Shown here one piece after another: positions 37,379 to 47,400 of a stretch of 64,000 nucleotides of DNA. The DNA is from Rutidosis leptorrhynchoides (lineage: Eukaryota > Streptophyta > Magnoliopsida > Asterales > Asteraceae), in the NCBI RefSeq assembly GCF_046630445.1, contig NC_092333.1:183456501-183520500 (forward strand). Direction: 5' to 3'. Both the position numbers and the translations under genes were made by a program. Positions within the stretch are counted from its first letter, which is position 1. The number at the start of each line of letters is the position of its first letter. The notes beneath the pieces were generated by a model, which saw nothing but the letters and a program-made list of their open reading frames with translations, made no database searches and was not told the DNA's origin.

Positions 37379-40300
37379 TGTAGTGACCCGAACTTTTCCA
37401 TGTTTATATATATTAAATGAAGTTGATATTTAAATGATTAAGTGTTTCCAACATGTTAAGCAATCAAACTTGTTAAGACTTGATTAATTGAAATAGGTTT
37501 TATATAGACAATTGACCACCCAAGTTGACCGGTGATTCACGAACGTTAAAAACTTGTAAAAACTATATGATGACATATATATGGTTATATATATAGTTAA
37601 CATGATATTATGATAAGTAAGTATCTCATTAGGTATTTTAACAAAGAGTTATATACATAAAAATTAGACTATTGAATTAAGAAACTCGAAAATGATATAT
37701 ATAACGATTATCATTATAACAACGTCTTACTAAATACATATGAATCATATCAAGATATTGATACACTATGTTTAATCATGATAAATGATAAGTAAACATG
37801 GCATTAAGTGTATTAACCATGAACTACATATGTAAAAACAAGACTATTAACTTAATGATTTCGAAACGAGATATATATGTAACGATTATCGTTGTAACAA
37901 TATTTAACTGTATTTATATCATACTAGGATATACTAATATATCATAATATCATGATAATGTAATAATTTAACATCTCTTTAGTTATAATAAACAATGGGT
38001 TAACAACATTTAATAAGATCGTTAACCTAAAGGTTTCAAAACAACACTTACATGCAACGACTAACGATGACTTAACGACTCAGTTAAAATATATATACAT
38101 GTAGTGTTTTAATATGTATTCATACACTTTTGAAAGACTTAAAGACACTAATCAAAGTACTTCTACTTAACAAAAATGCTTACAATTACATCCTCATTCA
38201 TTTTCATCAACAATTCTACTCGTATGCACTCGTATTTGTACTCGTACAATACACAGCTTCTAAATGTATTTACTATTGGTATATACACTCCAATGATCAG
38301 CTCTTAGCTTCCCATGTGAGTCACCTAACCATGTGGGAACCATCATTTAACATCTAGCATGAAATATCTCACAAAATAACAAACTAATGGAGCCTATATG
38401 GAGGATGAAAGTTCACGTGAATGTAGGAGTACACAAACACATTCATTTTCAATTTTTCTTGAATTAAATTACTCACTCTCAAGTGTTATCACTTTGTTCT
38501 AAGTGTTCTTCATCATCTTCAACAAAATCTAGCTCAATCTAGTTCATAAATCCATACATAAACCAAGTTATGAAATAACTACTCAAGAACACACCAACAA
38601 CACTTCCAAGTTTGCTAGCTTACTTCCAATCTTGCAAATCCACTTTGAGTGATCATCCAACCTCAAGAAATCTTTCTTATTTACAGTAAGATATCTTTCT
38701 AATACAAGGTAATACTCATATTAAAACTTTGATTCAATTTCTATAACTATAACAATCTTATTTTGAGTGGACATCTTACTTGAATTTGTTTTCATGTCAT
38801 GATTCTACTTCAAGAACTTTCAAGCCATCCAAGGATCCTTTGAAGCTAGATCTATTTTTTTCATTTCCAGTAGGTTTATCCACAAAACCTGAGGTAGTAA
38901 TGATGTTCATAACATCATTCGATTCATATATATAAAACTACCTTATTCGAAGGTTTAAACTTGTAATCACTAGAACATAGTTTAGTTAATTCTAAACTTG
39001 TTCGCAAACAAAAGTTAATCCTTCTAACTTGACTTTTAAAATCAACTAAACACATGTTCTATATCTATATGATATGCTAACTTAATGATTTAAAACCTGA
39101 AAACACAAAAAAACACAGTAAAACCGGATATACGCCATTGTAGTAACACCGCGGGCTGTTTTGGGTTAGTTAATTAAAAACTATGATAAACTTTGTTTTA
39201 AAAGTTGTTCTTCTGGGAAAATTATTTTTCTTATGAACATGAAACTATATCCAAAAATCATGGTTAAACTCAAAGTGAAAGTATGTTTTTCAAAATGGTC
39301 ATCAAGACGTCGTTCTTTCGACTTAAATGACTACCTTTACAAAAATGACTTGTAATCTATATTTTCGACTATAAACTTATAATTTTTCTGTTTATATTAA
39401 TAAACTTAAGTTCAATATGAAACCATAGCAACTTGAATCACTCAAAACGGATTTAAAACGAAGAAGTTATGGGTAAAACAAGATTGGATAATTTTTCTTG
39501 TTGTAGCTACGTGAAAATTGGTAACAAATCTATACTAATCATATCCTAGCTAACTTATATTGTATTATACATGTATTCTAATATATTATGTAATCTTTGG
39601 ATACCATAGACACGTATGCAAATGTTTTGACATATCATATCGACCCGTCTATATGTATTATTTGGAACAACCATAGACACTCTATATGTAGTAATGTTTG
39701 AGTTAGCTATACAGGGTTGAGGTTGATTCCAAAAATATATATACTTTGAGTTGTGATCTAGCCTGAGATGTGTATACACTGGGTCGTGGATTGATTCAAG
39801 ATAATATATATCAATTTATTTCTGTACATCTAACTATAGACAACTAGTTGTAGGTTGCTAACGAGGACAGCTGACTTAATAAACTTAAAACATCTAAATG
39901 TATTAAAAATGTTGTAAATATATTTTGAACATACTTTGATATATATGTACATATTTGTTATAGGTTCGTGAATCGACCAGTGGTCAAGTCTTACTTCCCG
40001 ACGAAGTAAAAATCTGTGAAAGTGAGTTTCATTTGCCTTTTTACCCTGTATATTTTTGGGCTGAGAATACATGCGCAATTTTTATAAATGTTTTACGAAA
40101 TAGACACAAGTAATTGAAACTACATTATATGGGTGAATGATCGAAGCCGAATATGCCCCTTTTGCTTGGTAGCCTAAGAATTAGTAAACCGATCTACTAA
40201 TTGACGCGAATCCTAAAGATAGATCTATTGGGCCTAACGAACCCCATCCAAAGTACCGGATGCTTTAGTACTTTGATGTTGTTTTTATCATGTTCGAAGG

Positions 40301-40852
40301 ATTTCCTGGAATGATAGGGGATATTCTTATATACATCTTGTTAATGTCGGTTACCAGGTGTTCACCATATGAATGATTTTTATCTCTATGTATGAGATGT
40401 ATATTGAAATATGAAATCTTGTGGTCTTTATTACGATTTGATAAATATATAGGTTAAACCTATAACTCACCAACATTTTTGTTGACGTTTAAAGCATGTT
40501 TATTCTCAGGTGATTATTAAGAGCTTCCGCTGTTGCATGATAAATTATGGACAAGATTTGGTGTCAGTATGCTTGTATTATATTGTTTAAAACTGCATTC
40601 GATATTTACTTTGTTGTAACATATTAATATTGTAAACCAATATGTATTGGTAGTGTGTAAGTGTGATATTTTTAGATTATCATTCCTGGATAATCTAGGT
40701 GGTGACTTTTTAACCTTGTCGATAAAATAAAGGTTATGGTTTGTTTTAAAAATGAATGTAGTCTTTGGAAAACGTCTCATATAGAGGTCAAAACCTCGCA
40801 ACGAAATCAATTAATATGGAATATTTATAATCAATATGAATGGAACATTTCA
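37379..40852 (+). repeat. 5' LTR of element B
   Basis: 3474 bp, TGTAGTGACCCGAACTTTTC...AATGGAACATTTCA, directly followed by a Met-tRNA primer site. Its start differs from LTR A and LTR 1. Its 3' part (about 39990-40852) is related to the end of LTR 1, and 39595-39790 matches the internal region of element 1 (10560-10760). No genes seen inside. Confidence 0.8.
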
Positions 40853-40854
40853 GT

Positions 40855-40866
40855 TGGTATCAGAGC
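40855..40866 (+). promoter_or_regulatory. Primer-binding site of element B
   Basis: TGGTATCAGAGC, complementary to initiator tRNA-Met, two bases after the LTR end. Confidence 0.9.
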
Positions 40867-41063
40867 GTTGGTCTTAGAGAACTAGAATTTTTGCATTAAT
40901 GTGTCTTATCTAGTTTGTTAGGATGCATTAGTGAGTCTGGACTTCGACCGTGTTTTTCTTCAAAAACGATTGCTTAACATTTTTTGTTGGAAACTATATA
41001 TTATTAACATGTAAATATTATGTGATATATTAATCTCTTAACGTGTTTGATATTGTGTGATAG

Positions 41064-41684
41064 ATGTCTACCTCTAGTACAAATCCCATCGACTCACCTA
41101 ATAATAATGATGAGTCGAATATACTTTGGGAAGATTCACAAATTCCCGAAGAGGAACCGAAAGAGGAGGAACCGAAAGAGGAGGAACCAGAAGAGGAGGA
41201 ACCAGAAGAGGAGGAACTGGAAGAAGAAGAGGTTCCGGAGGAAGAAATATTGATACCTACAGTAAATCGATTAAATAAAAGAAAATCCTCAACCAACGGA
41301 CCAAAGTTAAAAATGGTCAATGGTGTTTCCGCCAAGGAAGCAAAATATTGGGAAGATTACCAATATTCCGATGAATCGGATCCCGATGAGGATTCCGATG
41401 ATGTTATAGAAATTACCTCGACCCAATTTAATAAAGCAAAATAAAATAATAAGGGAAAAAGTATAAAAATAGAGAAACCTGATTCCAACCCCGATGAACT
41501 TTATATGTATCGGCAACGTCCGTATTTCCTAAATTGTAACAATAACCAGGGAACCTCTAAACCACCAGGTTTTTCTAAACCATTGTGGAAAATGATGGCT
41601 CGTATTAGAGGAACACCATATATCCCTAGAAAATTAGGAAAACGAACCAAGTCTGAAGAAGAAGAAACCAGTGATTCAGATTAG
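41064..41684 (+). pseudogene. Glu-rich gag-position protein of element B
   Basis: Begins MSTSSTNPIDSPNNNDESNI, then a Glu/Pro repeat tract (units like EEEPKEEEPEEE) over about residues 30-55, then a KRKSSTNGPKLKMVNG basic patch, an acidic DESDPDEDSDDVIE block, and a basic C-terminal part with MMARIRGTPYIPRKLGKR. Position after the primer site suggests gag, but no capsid or zinc knuckle is visible. Acidic starts of this kind also occur in element 1. Broken, about one break. Family unknown to me. Confidence 0.5.
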
Positions 41685-41821
41685 AGGGTTGTAATCATGT
41701 TGTGTATTATATATATTGTAGTGTGCTTGTACTTTTATGTTCTATGTAAAAATTGCTTGTATTGTTTGTTAATTATCTTTTACGAATCTAACTTTTGTCT
41801 ATTTTACAGTATAAAAACAAA

Positions 41822-42021
41822 ATGGACGTTAAGGGTAGACAACTGAATATTTTAGAAGACCTACCAGTGGATATGATTGAGGAAATCTTGTCTAGAGTCG
41901 GTCAGAATTTATCAGCACATTTAGTTATGGTAAAATTAACTTGTCAAACATTTGAAAGACTTTCCAGAAATGCCTTAGTTTATAAAAGGCTTTCCTTTGA
42001 TAGGTGGGGTATATCACATTA
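41822..42021 (+). CDS. F-box-like ORF inside element B
   Basis: Starts MDVKGRQLNILEDLPVDMIE and continues EEILSRVGQN, LVMVKLTCQTFERLS, LVYKRLSFDRW. This is the pattern of a plant F-box domain (LP.D...EILSRV....L...K..C..F..L), close in style to the At2g35280-like F-box group. F-box proteins join SCF ubiquitin ligases through SKP1. A T-rich stretch ending TTTTACAG lies 10-15 bp upstream of the ATG and looks like a 3' splice site. Only the F-box is present, about 66 residues; a target-binding C-terminus, if any, is not seen before element C. Either a captured host gene piece or an ORF native to this family. Confidence 0.5.
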
Positions 42022-42451
42022 GGGAGACCATTGAAATGCCCCGTCCTAATCCATCTGGACGAAGTCATCAACATTTGATCTCAGAGCGATGATCGACTCC
42101 AAGTAATGTCCTTAAAATGAGCAAATGCACAGCGGAAAATTTCTTTCATACCTGAGAATAAACATGCTTTCAAGTGTCAATCAAAAGGTTGGTGAGTTCA
42201 TCGGTTTATCTTAAAACAATAAAATTTATCATTTTGATAGACCACAAAATTTAAATGATGCATGGTACAAATGGGCCCGAATCCTATACCCACCTGTAAT
42301 GTACATGCTATATCTTTTAAATACATTACATCTTTCTCGTGTACGAAACTATTTTCATAAATTATAGTAACTGTACACATATCTTGTGCACAAAAATAAC
42401 ATACACATAACCTGTGTATAAAATCATTCTCTCGATATATAACATTCACAT

Positions 42452-42607
42452 CAATTGGTGGCAATTATCCTGTCCACATAATTCAATGGTGGCAATTATC
42501 ATGTCCACATAATTCAATGGTGGCAATTATCATGTCCACATAATTCAATGGTGGTAATTATCATGTCCACATAATTCAATGGTGGCAATTATCATGTCCA
42601 CATAATT
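42452..42607. repeat. 32-bp tandem repeat, about five units
   Basis: Units of ATAATTCAATGGTGGCAATT followed by ATCATGTCCAC, almost identical, in LTR C. Confidence 0.9.
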
Positions 42608-42754
42608 TAATAATAATCCGCAGAACTTCTGTCTGCATAATGATTCATTCGAGGAATGTTTTGCTTGTGTCTATCTCGTCAAACATTTATAAAAGCATTT
42701 CATGTATTCTCAATTCAAAATATATTTCAAAAGCATTTAATAAAGCAGTTATAA

Positions 42755-42995
42755 AAACAGCGCATGTATTCTCAGTCCCAAAAATATAAAGAGTAAAAGG
42801 GAGCAAATGAACTCACGCATATAAATATTGTAAAACAGTTAATAAAGCATTTGTATGTATTCTCAGCCCAAAAACGTAAAGAGTAAAAGGGATCAAATGA
42901 ACTCACGCATATAAATATTGTAAAACAGTTAATAAAGCATTTGCATGTATTCTCAGCCCAAAAACGTAAAGAGTAAAAAGGGAGCAAATGAACTC
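42755..42995. repeat. ~95-bp tandem repeat, about 2.5 units
   Basis: Units running from ATGTATTCTCAGCCCAAAAA through GAACTCACGCATATAAATAT to AATAAAGCATTTG, in LTR C. The minus open frame across it simply repeats. Confidence 0.85.
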
Positions 42996-43267
42996 ACTTA
43001 ATGTATTTTGTAGTAAAAATACATATGACGATATTGAACAATGCAGGGTTGGCCTCAGATTCACGAACCTATATCATTTTTATATATATTAACACATATA
43101 ATGGACATGTAATAATAATCAAACCAGTTTGTTTAAGTTAGTAATATATTTGTTATTTTAAAGTTATATATATTTACTTTGTATATCAATATTTGTACAT
43201 ATAGTTATATTAATACATATATAGATAGCATTATATTGTAAATCAATAATCAATAATTTGTTATATA

Positions 43268-43268
43268 A

Positions 43269-43340
<72 letters not shown>

Positions 43341-43370
43341 TAATAATAATAATAATAATAAATAATTTTA
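43268..43370. repeat. (AAT)n array, about 100 bp
   Basis: One or two interruptions. On the minus strand it follows the tRNA-like cassette, as in element 1. Confidence 0.95.
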
Positions 43371-43410
43371 GAATACAACCTTTAAAGAAAACAAGCTCCT
43401 AAACATAAAA

Positions 43411-43482
43411 CGCCATTGCCCGGGCTCGAACCCGAGACCTCTCGGTTAAACCAAACACACGCCTAAACATTGAGTCGTTCAT
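43411..43482 (-). other. tRNA-like cassette in LTR C
   Basis: Minus strand GGTCTCGGGTTCGAGCCCGG, then GCAATGGCG: a clear B box (GGTTCGAGCCC) and a tRNA-Asp-like 3' end, followed by TTTT. Upstream, GTTTAGGCGTGTGTTTGGTT matches the middle of the element 1 cassette; the A box is degraded. Same relative place in the LTR as in element 1. Confidence 0.65.
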
Positions 43483-44043
43483 TTGTTTCTTGAATTAATC
43501 CCCACTTTTAATTATTTTAACCATCAATCTCATCTATCATATATCATCTTCAACATGGATTCATCATCATTATCAATAATATCATCATCATCTATTTTTT
43601 CATTATCGATATTAACATTATCGGCAACCATCATCATCTAATTGTAATCATCTCGATCATAATCATGTTTATTGTCATCAACAATTTTCCTAACGGATTT
43701 TGAAAGTCCATTACTATAACACTTAAAGTCCAAGGTACAAGTCCATCTATATTTAAAAAGGAGCCCAAGGTAAAAGCCCATTTGTATTTTCAATTAAGTC
43801 CACAAGGTAGTCCAACATCATAAGGCAACAACGAGGGTTCGGTTCACAGGAGCCGTTCGTGAATTGCAGGAAAATCAACAAGTTTACGGGCAGGAGAAAA
43901 TCAACAGGTGCTAATCTTTGTTTGTTAACATAATTCATCATCATCGTACAATATTTACAAAATCATCGTATAAATTATCAAGACATAACATCATCGATCA
44001 TTAACTATGTATGATTAGAAGGGGTCCCATGACCCATGATGTT

Positions 44044-45997
44044 TGATAATGCTAAAAACGAACATATATTTCATAGCATTATTCCTCAAGAAAGACAAGC
44101 TTTTAGTTGCAATTGTTCTATTTACAAGTGATATTCGTTTAAATAATAAAAGGTGAAGACAAAAGACAGATTCGACGAATTGAAGACGCAAACGACCAAA
44201 AAGCTCAAAAGTACAAAAGACAATCAAAGAGGTTCCAATTATTGATAAGAAACGTCTCGAAATTACAAGAGTACAAGATTCAAAACGCAAAGTACAAAAT
44301 ATAAAATTGTACGCAAGGACGTTCGAAAATTCGGAACCGGGACCAGAGTCAACTCTTAACGCTCGACGCAACAGACTAAAAATTACAAGTTAACTATGTA
44401 TATAAATATAATATAATATATAATTAATTATATTAATTATATATATATTATATATATATATTATAAACCGTCGGCAAGAAAGACTCCAAAAGGGACTGAG
44501 CTGTAATTTCAAACTCCGCGACTCGCGGAGTTTGAAGGCAAAAATGCCGCGAGTCGCGGAGCCCCAAAAGTCAAAAATCCCTATAAAAGCAAACAAATTC
44601 TGATCGCAAAAATAACCAAAAAATCCATCCATCTCTCTATCTATATCGTATATATTTATATTTATATTTTAAATTTTAATTTTAATTTTAATCCTAATAA
44701 TAAGGGTATGTTAGCGAATGTTATAAGGGTGTAAGTCGAAATTCTGTCCGTGTAACGCTACGCTATTTTTAATCATTGTAAGTTATGTTCAACCTTTTTA
44801 TATTAATGTCTCGTAGCTAAGTTATTATTATGCTTATTTAATCCGAAGTAATCATGATGTTGGGCTAATTACTAAAATTGGGTAATTGGGCTTTATACCA
44901 TAATTGGGGTTTGGACAAAAGAATGACACTTGTGGAAATTAGACTATGGGCTATTAATGGGTTTTATATTAACTAAACAATACCTTGTTAATTTAATATA
45001 CAAACTTATAATTTGACGTATTTATATATAACCACATACGCTTGACTGGGTACGGTGGGCGGGATATTTATAAATACCAATAATTATTCATTTTACCGGA
45101 TACGGAACTGGATTAATAGTTAATAAACTTGTTGAAACAGGGGTGAATTACATTCAAGGGTAATTGGTGTAATTGTTAACAAAGTAGTAAAACCTTGGTT
45201 TACACGCAGTCGATAACCTGGTGTATTCATTAAACAATGTATTAAAACCTTGTTACAATTCGAATCCCCAATTAGTTGGAATATTTGACTTCGGGAATAA
45301 GAATAATTTGACGAAGGCTTTCGCTCTTTATATTTATGACTGATGGACTATTATGGACAAATCCGTATGGACATATTAAAAAATCCAGGACAAAGGACAA
45401 TTAACCCATGGGCATAAAACTAAAATCAACACGTCAAACATCATGATTACGGAAGTTTAAATAAGCATAATTCTTTTATTTCATATTTAATTTCCTTTAT
45501 TTTATATTTAATTGCACTTCTAATTATCGCATTTTTATTGTTATTGTATTTAATTGCACTTTTAATTATCGTACTTTTTAATTATCGCAAGTTTATTTTA
45601 TCGCACTTTTATTATTCGCAATTTCATTATCGTTATTTACTTTATGCTTTAATTTAAAGTCTTGTATTTATTTGGTTTTAACTGCGACTAAAGTTTTAAA
45701 ATCGACAAACCGGTCATTAAACGGTAAAAACCCCCTTTATAATAATAATATTACTTATATATATATTTGTATTTTTATAAAAGTAAACTAATATAGCGTT
45801 AAGCTTTGTTTAAAAAGATTCCCTGTGGAACGAACCGGACTTACTAAAAACTACACTACTGTACGATTAGGTACACTGCCTATAAGTGTTGTAGCAAGGT
45901 TTAAGTATATCCATTCTCTAAATAAATAAATATCTTGTGTAAAAATGTATCGTATTTAATAGTATTTCCTTGTAAAAATATAAGCTATTTTATATAC
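44044..45997 (+). repeat. 5' LTR of the Athila-like element
   Basis: 1954 bp. Holds a paired CCGCGACTCGCGG-type palindrome (44514-44561), TATAAAA at 44582, and (TA)-rich blocks near 44400-44465. A 118-residue antisense open frame at its start appears in both LTR copies, as expected for identical repeats. Confidence 0.92.
44514..44588 (+). promoter_or_regulatory. Paired palindrome and TATA box in the Athila-like LTR
   Basis: CTCCGCGACTCGCGGAG (44514-44530; 8-bp arms, one central base), then the inverted version CCGCGAGTCGCGGAG (44547-44561), then TATAAAA 20 bp later. Repeated in the 3' LTR at 59302-59318 and 59335-59349. Confidence 0.6.
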
Positions 45998-46022
45998 TAC
46001 CCCGCTGCACGCCAAGTATTTT

Positions 46023-46040
46023 TGGCGCCGCTGCCGGGGA
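46023..46040 (+). promoter_or_regulatory. Primer-binding site of the Athila-like element
   Basis: TGGCGCCGCTGCCGGGGA, the usual Athila site complementary to tRNA-Asp, about 25 bp after the LTR. Confidence 0.9.
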
Positions 46041-47400
46041 GATCTTCTTAAAAGCCGGAAGCGCAACGCTACATAAAAAAAAAGATTTTTAGTTTACTTT
46101 TATTAAAATTTGTTTTTATAAAAATACGTTTTAAATATTCAAAAATATAAAAAAGAAAAACAAAAATTTATATATTTTTAAGAGTTTGTTAAAAGTTTTA
46201 TAAGTTTCTTTATTTTTATTTTAGCTTATAAAAATATAAGTTTTATTTAAATATCTTTTATTTATATTAAAACAGAAAATTAGAAAACATAAAAAAAAAA
46301 CGCGTAAATTTCCTGTTCCAGAGTTGAAAACTGGAACCCCGCGACTCGCGGGGTTTACTGCCTTGAATACTGCAACTCGCGGAGTAATCCTGACACGCTG
46401 ACAGAAACCGTAAACTGAATTAATTACGGGGTAATTAATTATTATTATTATTATTTAACCCTAATTATTATTATTATTATAATTAGTTTTATTTTAACTT
46501 TTACTTTTTATTTAATTTATGTATTTAGTATTAATTAGTTTTATTAAATTGTAAAATTAATAGTTTTAATAAATAAATAATATAAAAATAATATTTTTAT
46601 AAAAATTGTAATTTTTACAACTTTTTGTATATTTTTATATTTTGTCCCTTTTTAATTGTTTTAGCGTAATATTTGTATTTTTAGCTCATATTTAGTTTTA
46701 AACTTAGTTTTTGCCATAGTTATTTTTACTTCTAGATTTTTAGGATTTGCCGTAGAATTCCTTAAGTGCTTTTTTTCTTTAGAATAAGATTTAGGTGCTT
46801 TAGAATTTTGTGACACCTTTTTAAGTTTTAGTTTCTTTTAAAGTTATTTCCATTTGGGATATAGTTTTACTTGTAAGCTTTAATATTTTTAGACACCTTT
46901 TACCTATGTATCAATTATCATTCCAATTAGTAATCTCAATTTGCGATTATAATTTTAAGTTAGTTGTAGTAATAAGGTTAGGTTAGTCAAGAACTTTTAA
47001 GTTTTATAAGTTTCTTTAATTTTTCCGTCACCTTTTATTTTTCAACCATTTTTCCTTTTTCGACGAACTCTTTTTCTTTCTTATTTCTCGCTATTCTAGT
47101 TTTTAGGACATAGATTTTTATTCTACTTCTTATCTAATTTTCTTAAAATTATGAAAATTTATTTTAAGTGGTTAAATTGATAGACATCAAAATTTTCTGG
47201 TTTGTAGTAATAGTTGGATTTGTACGTGGACCGGGTTATTGGAGCCAAACAGTCCTCAATTATATTGAGACCAAACGAATCCTACCCCTCTGCTGCATCT
47301 TTTGGCTATTCGAAACGTGGGCAAAATCAGAAAAGTCTATTAATTGAATAACTTATTATAATTTTTATTTCCTTTTAAAAACTAATAGGATATTCAGTGA
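46041..47400 (+). other. Long 5' leader of the Athila-like element
   Basis: No ORF of note. T/A-rich; contains the palindrome variant CCCCGCGACTCGCGGGG (46337-46353) and a half copy ACTCGCGGAG (46375-46384). Confidence 0.8.

Larger units (their letters stand above)
40853..42031 (+). mobile_element. Internal region of element B, cut by element C
   Basis: Starts with the primer site and carries a Glu-rich ORF then an F-box-like ORF; no protease or RT before the insertion of element C at 42032. The remainder and its 3' LTR would lie beyond the right edge of the window. Fossil; the Glu-rich frame has about one break. Long LTRs with no pol near the start suggest a non-autonomous element, but the hidden part could change that. 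Confidence 0.7.

Noticed and set aside
44015-44371. 118-residue antisense frame at the start of the Athila-like LTR, repeated at 58817-59161
   Set aside because: Its presence in both copies follows from LTR identity and is not independent evidence; it extends into unrelated flank in one copy.
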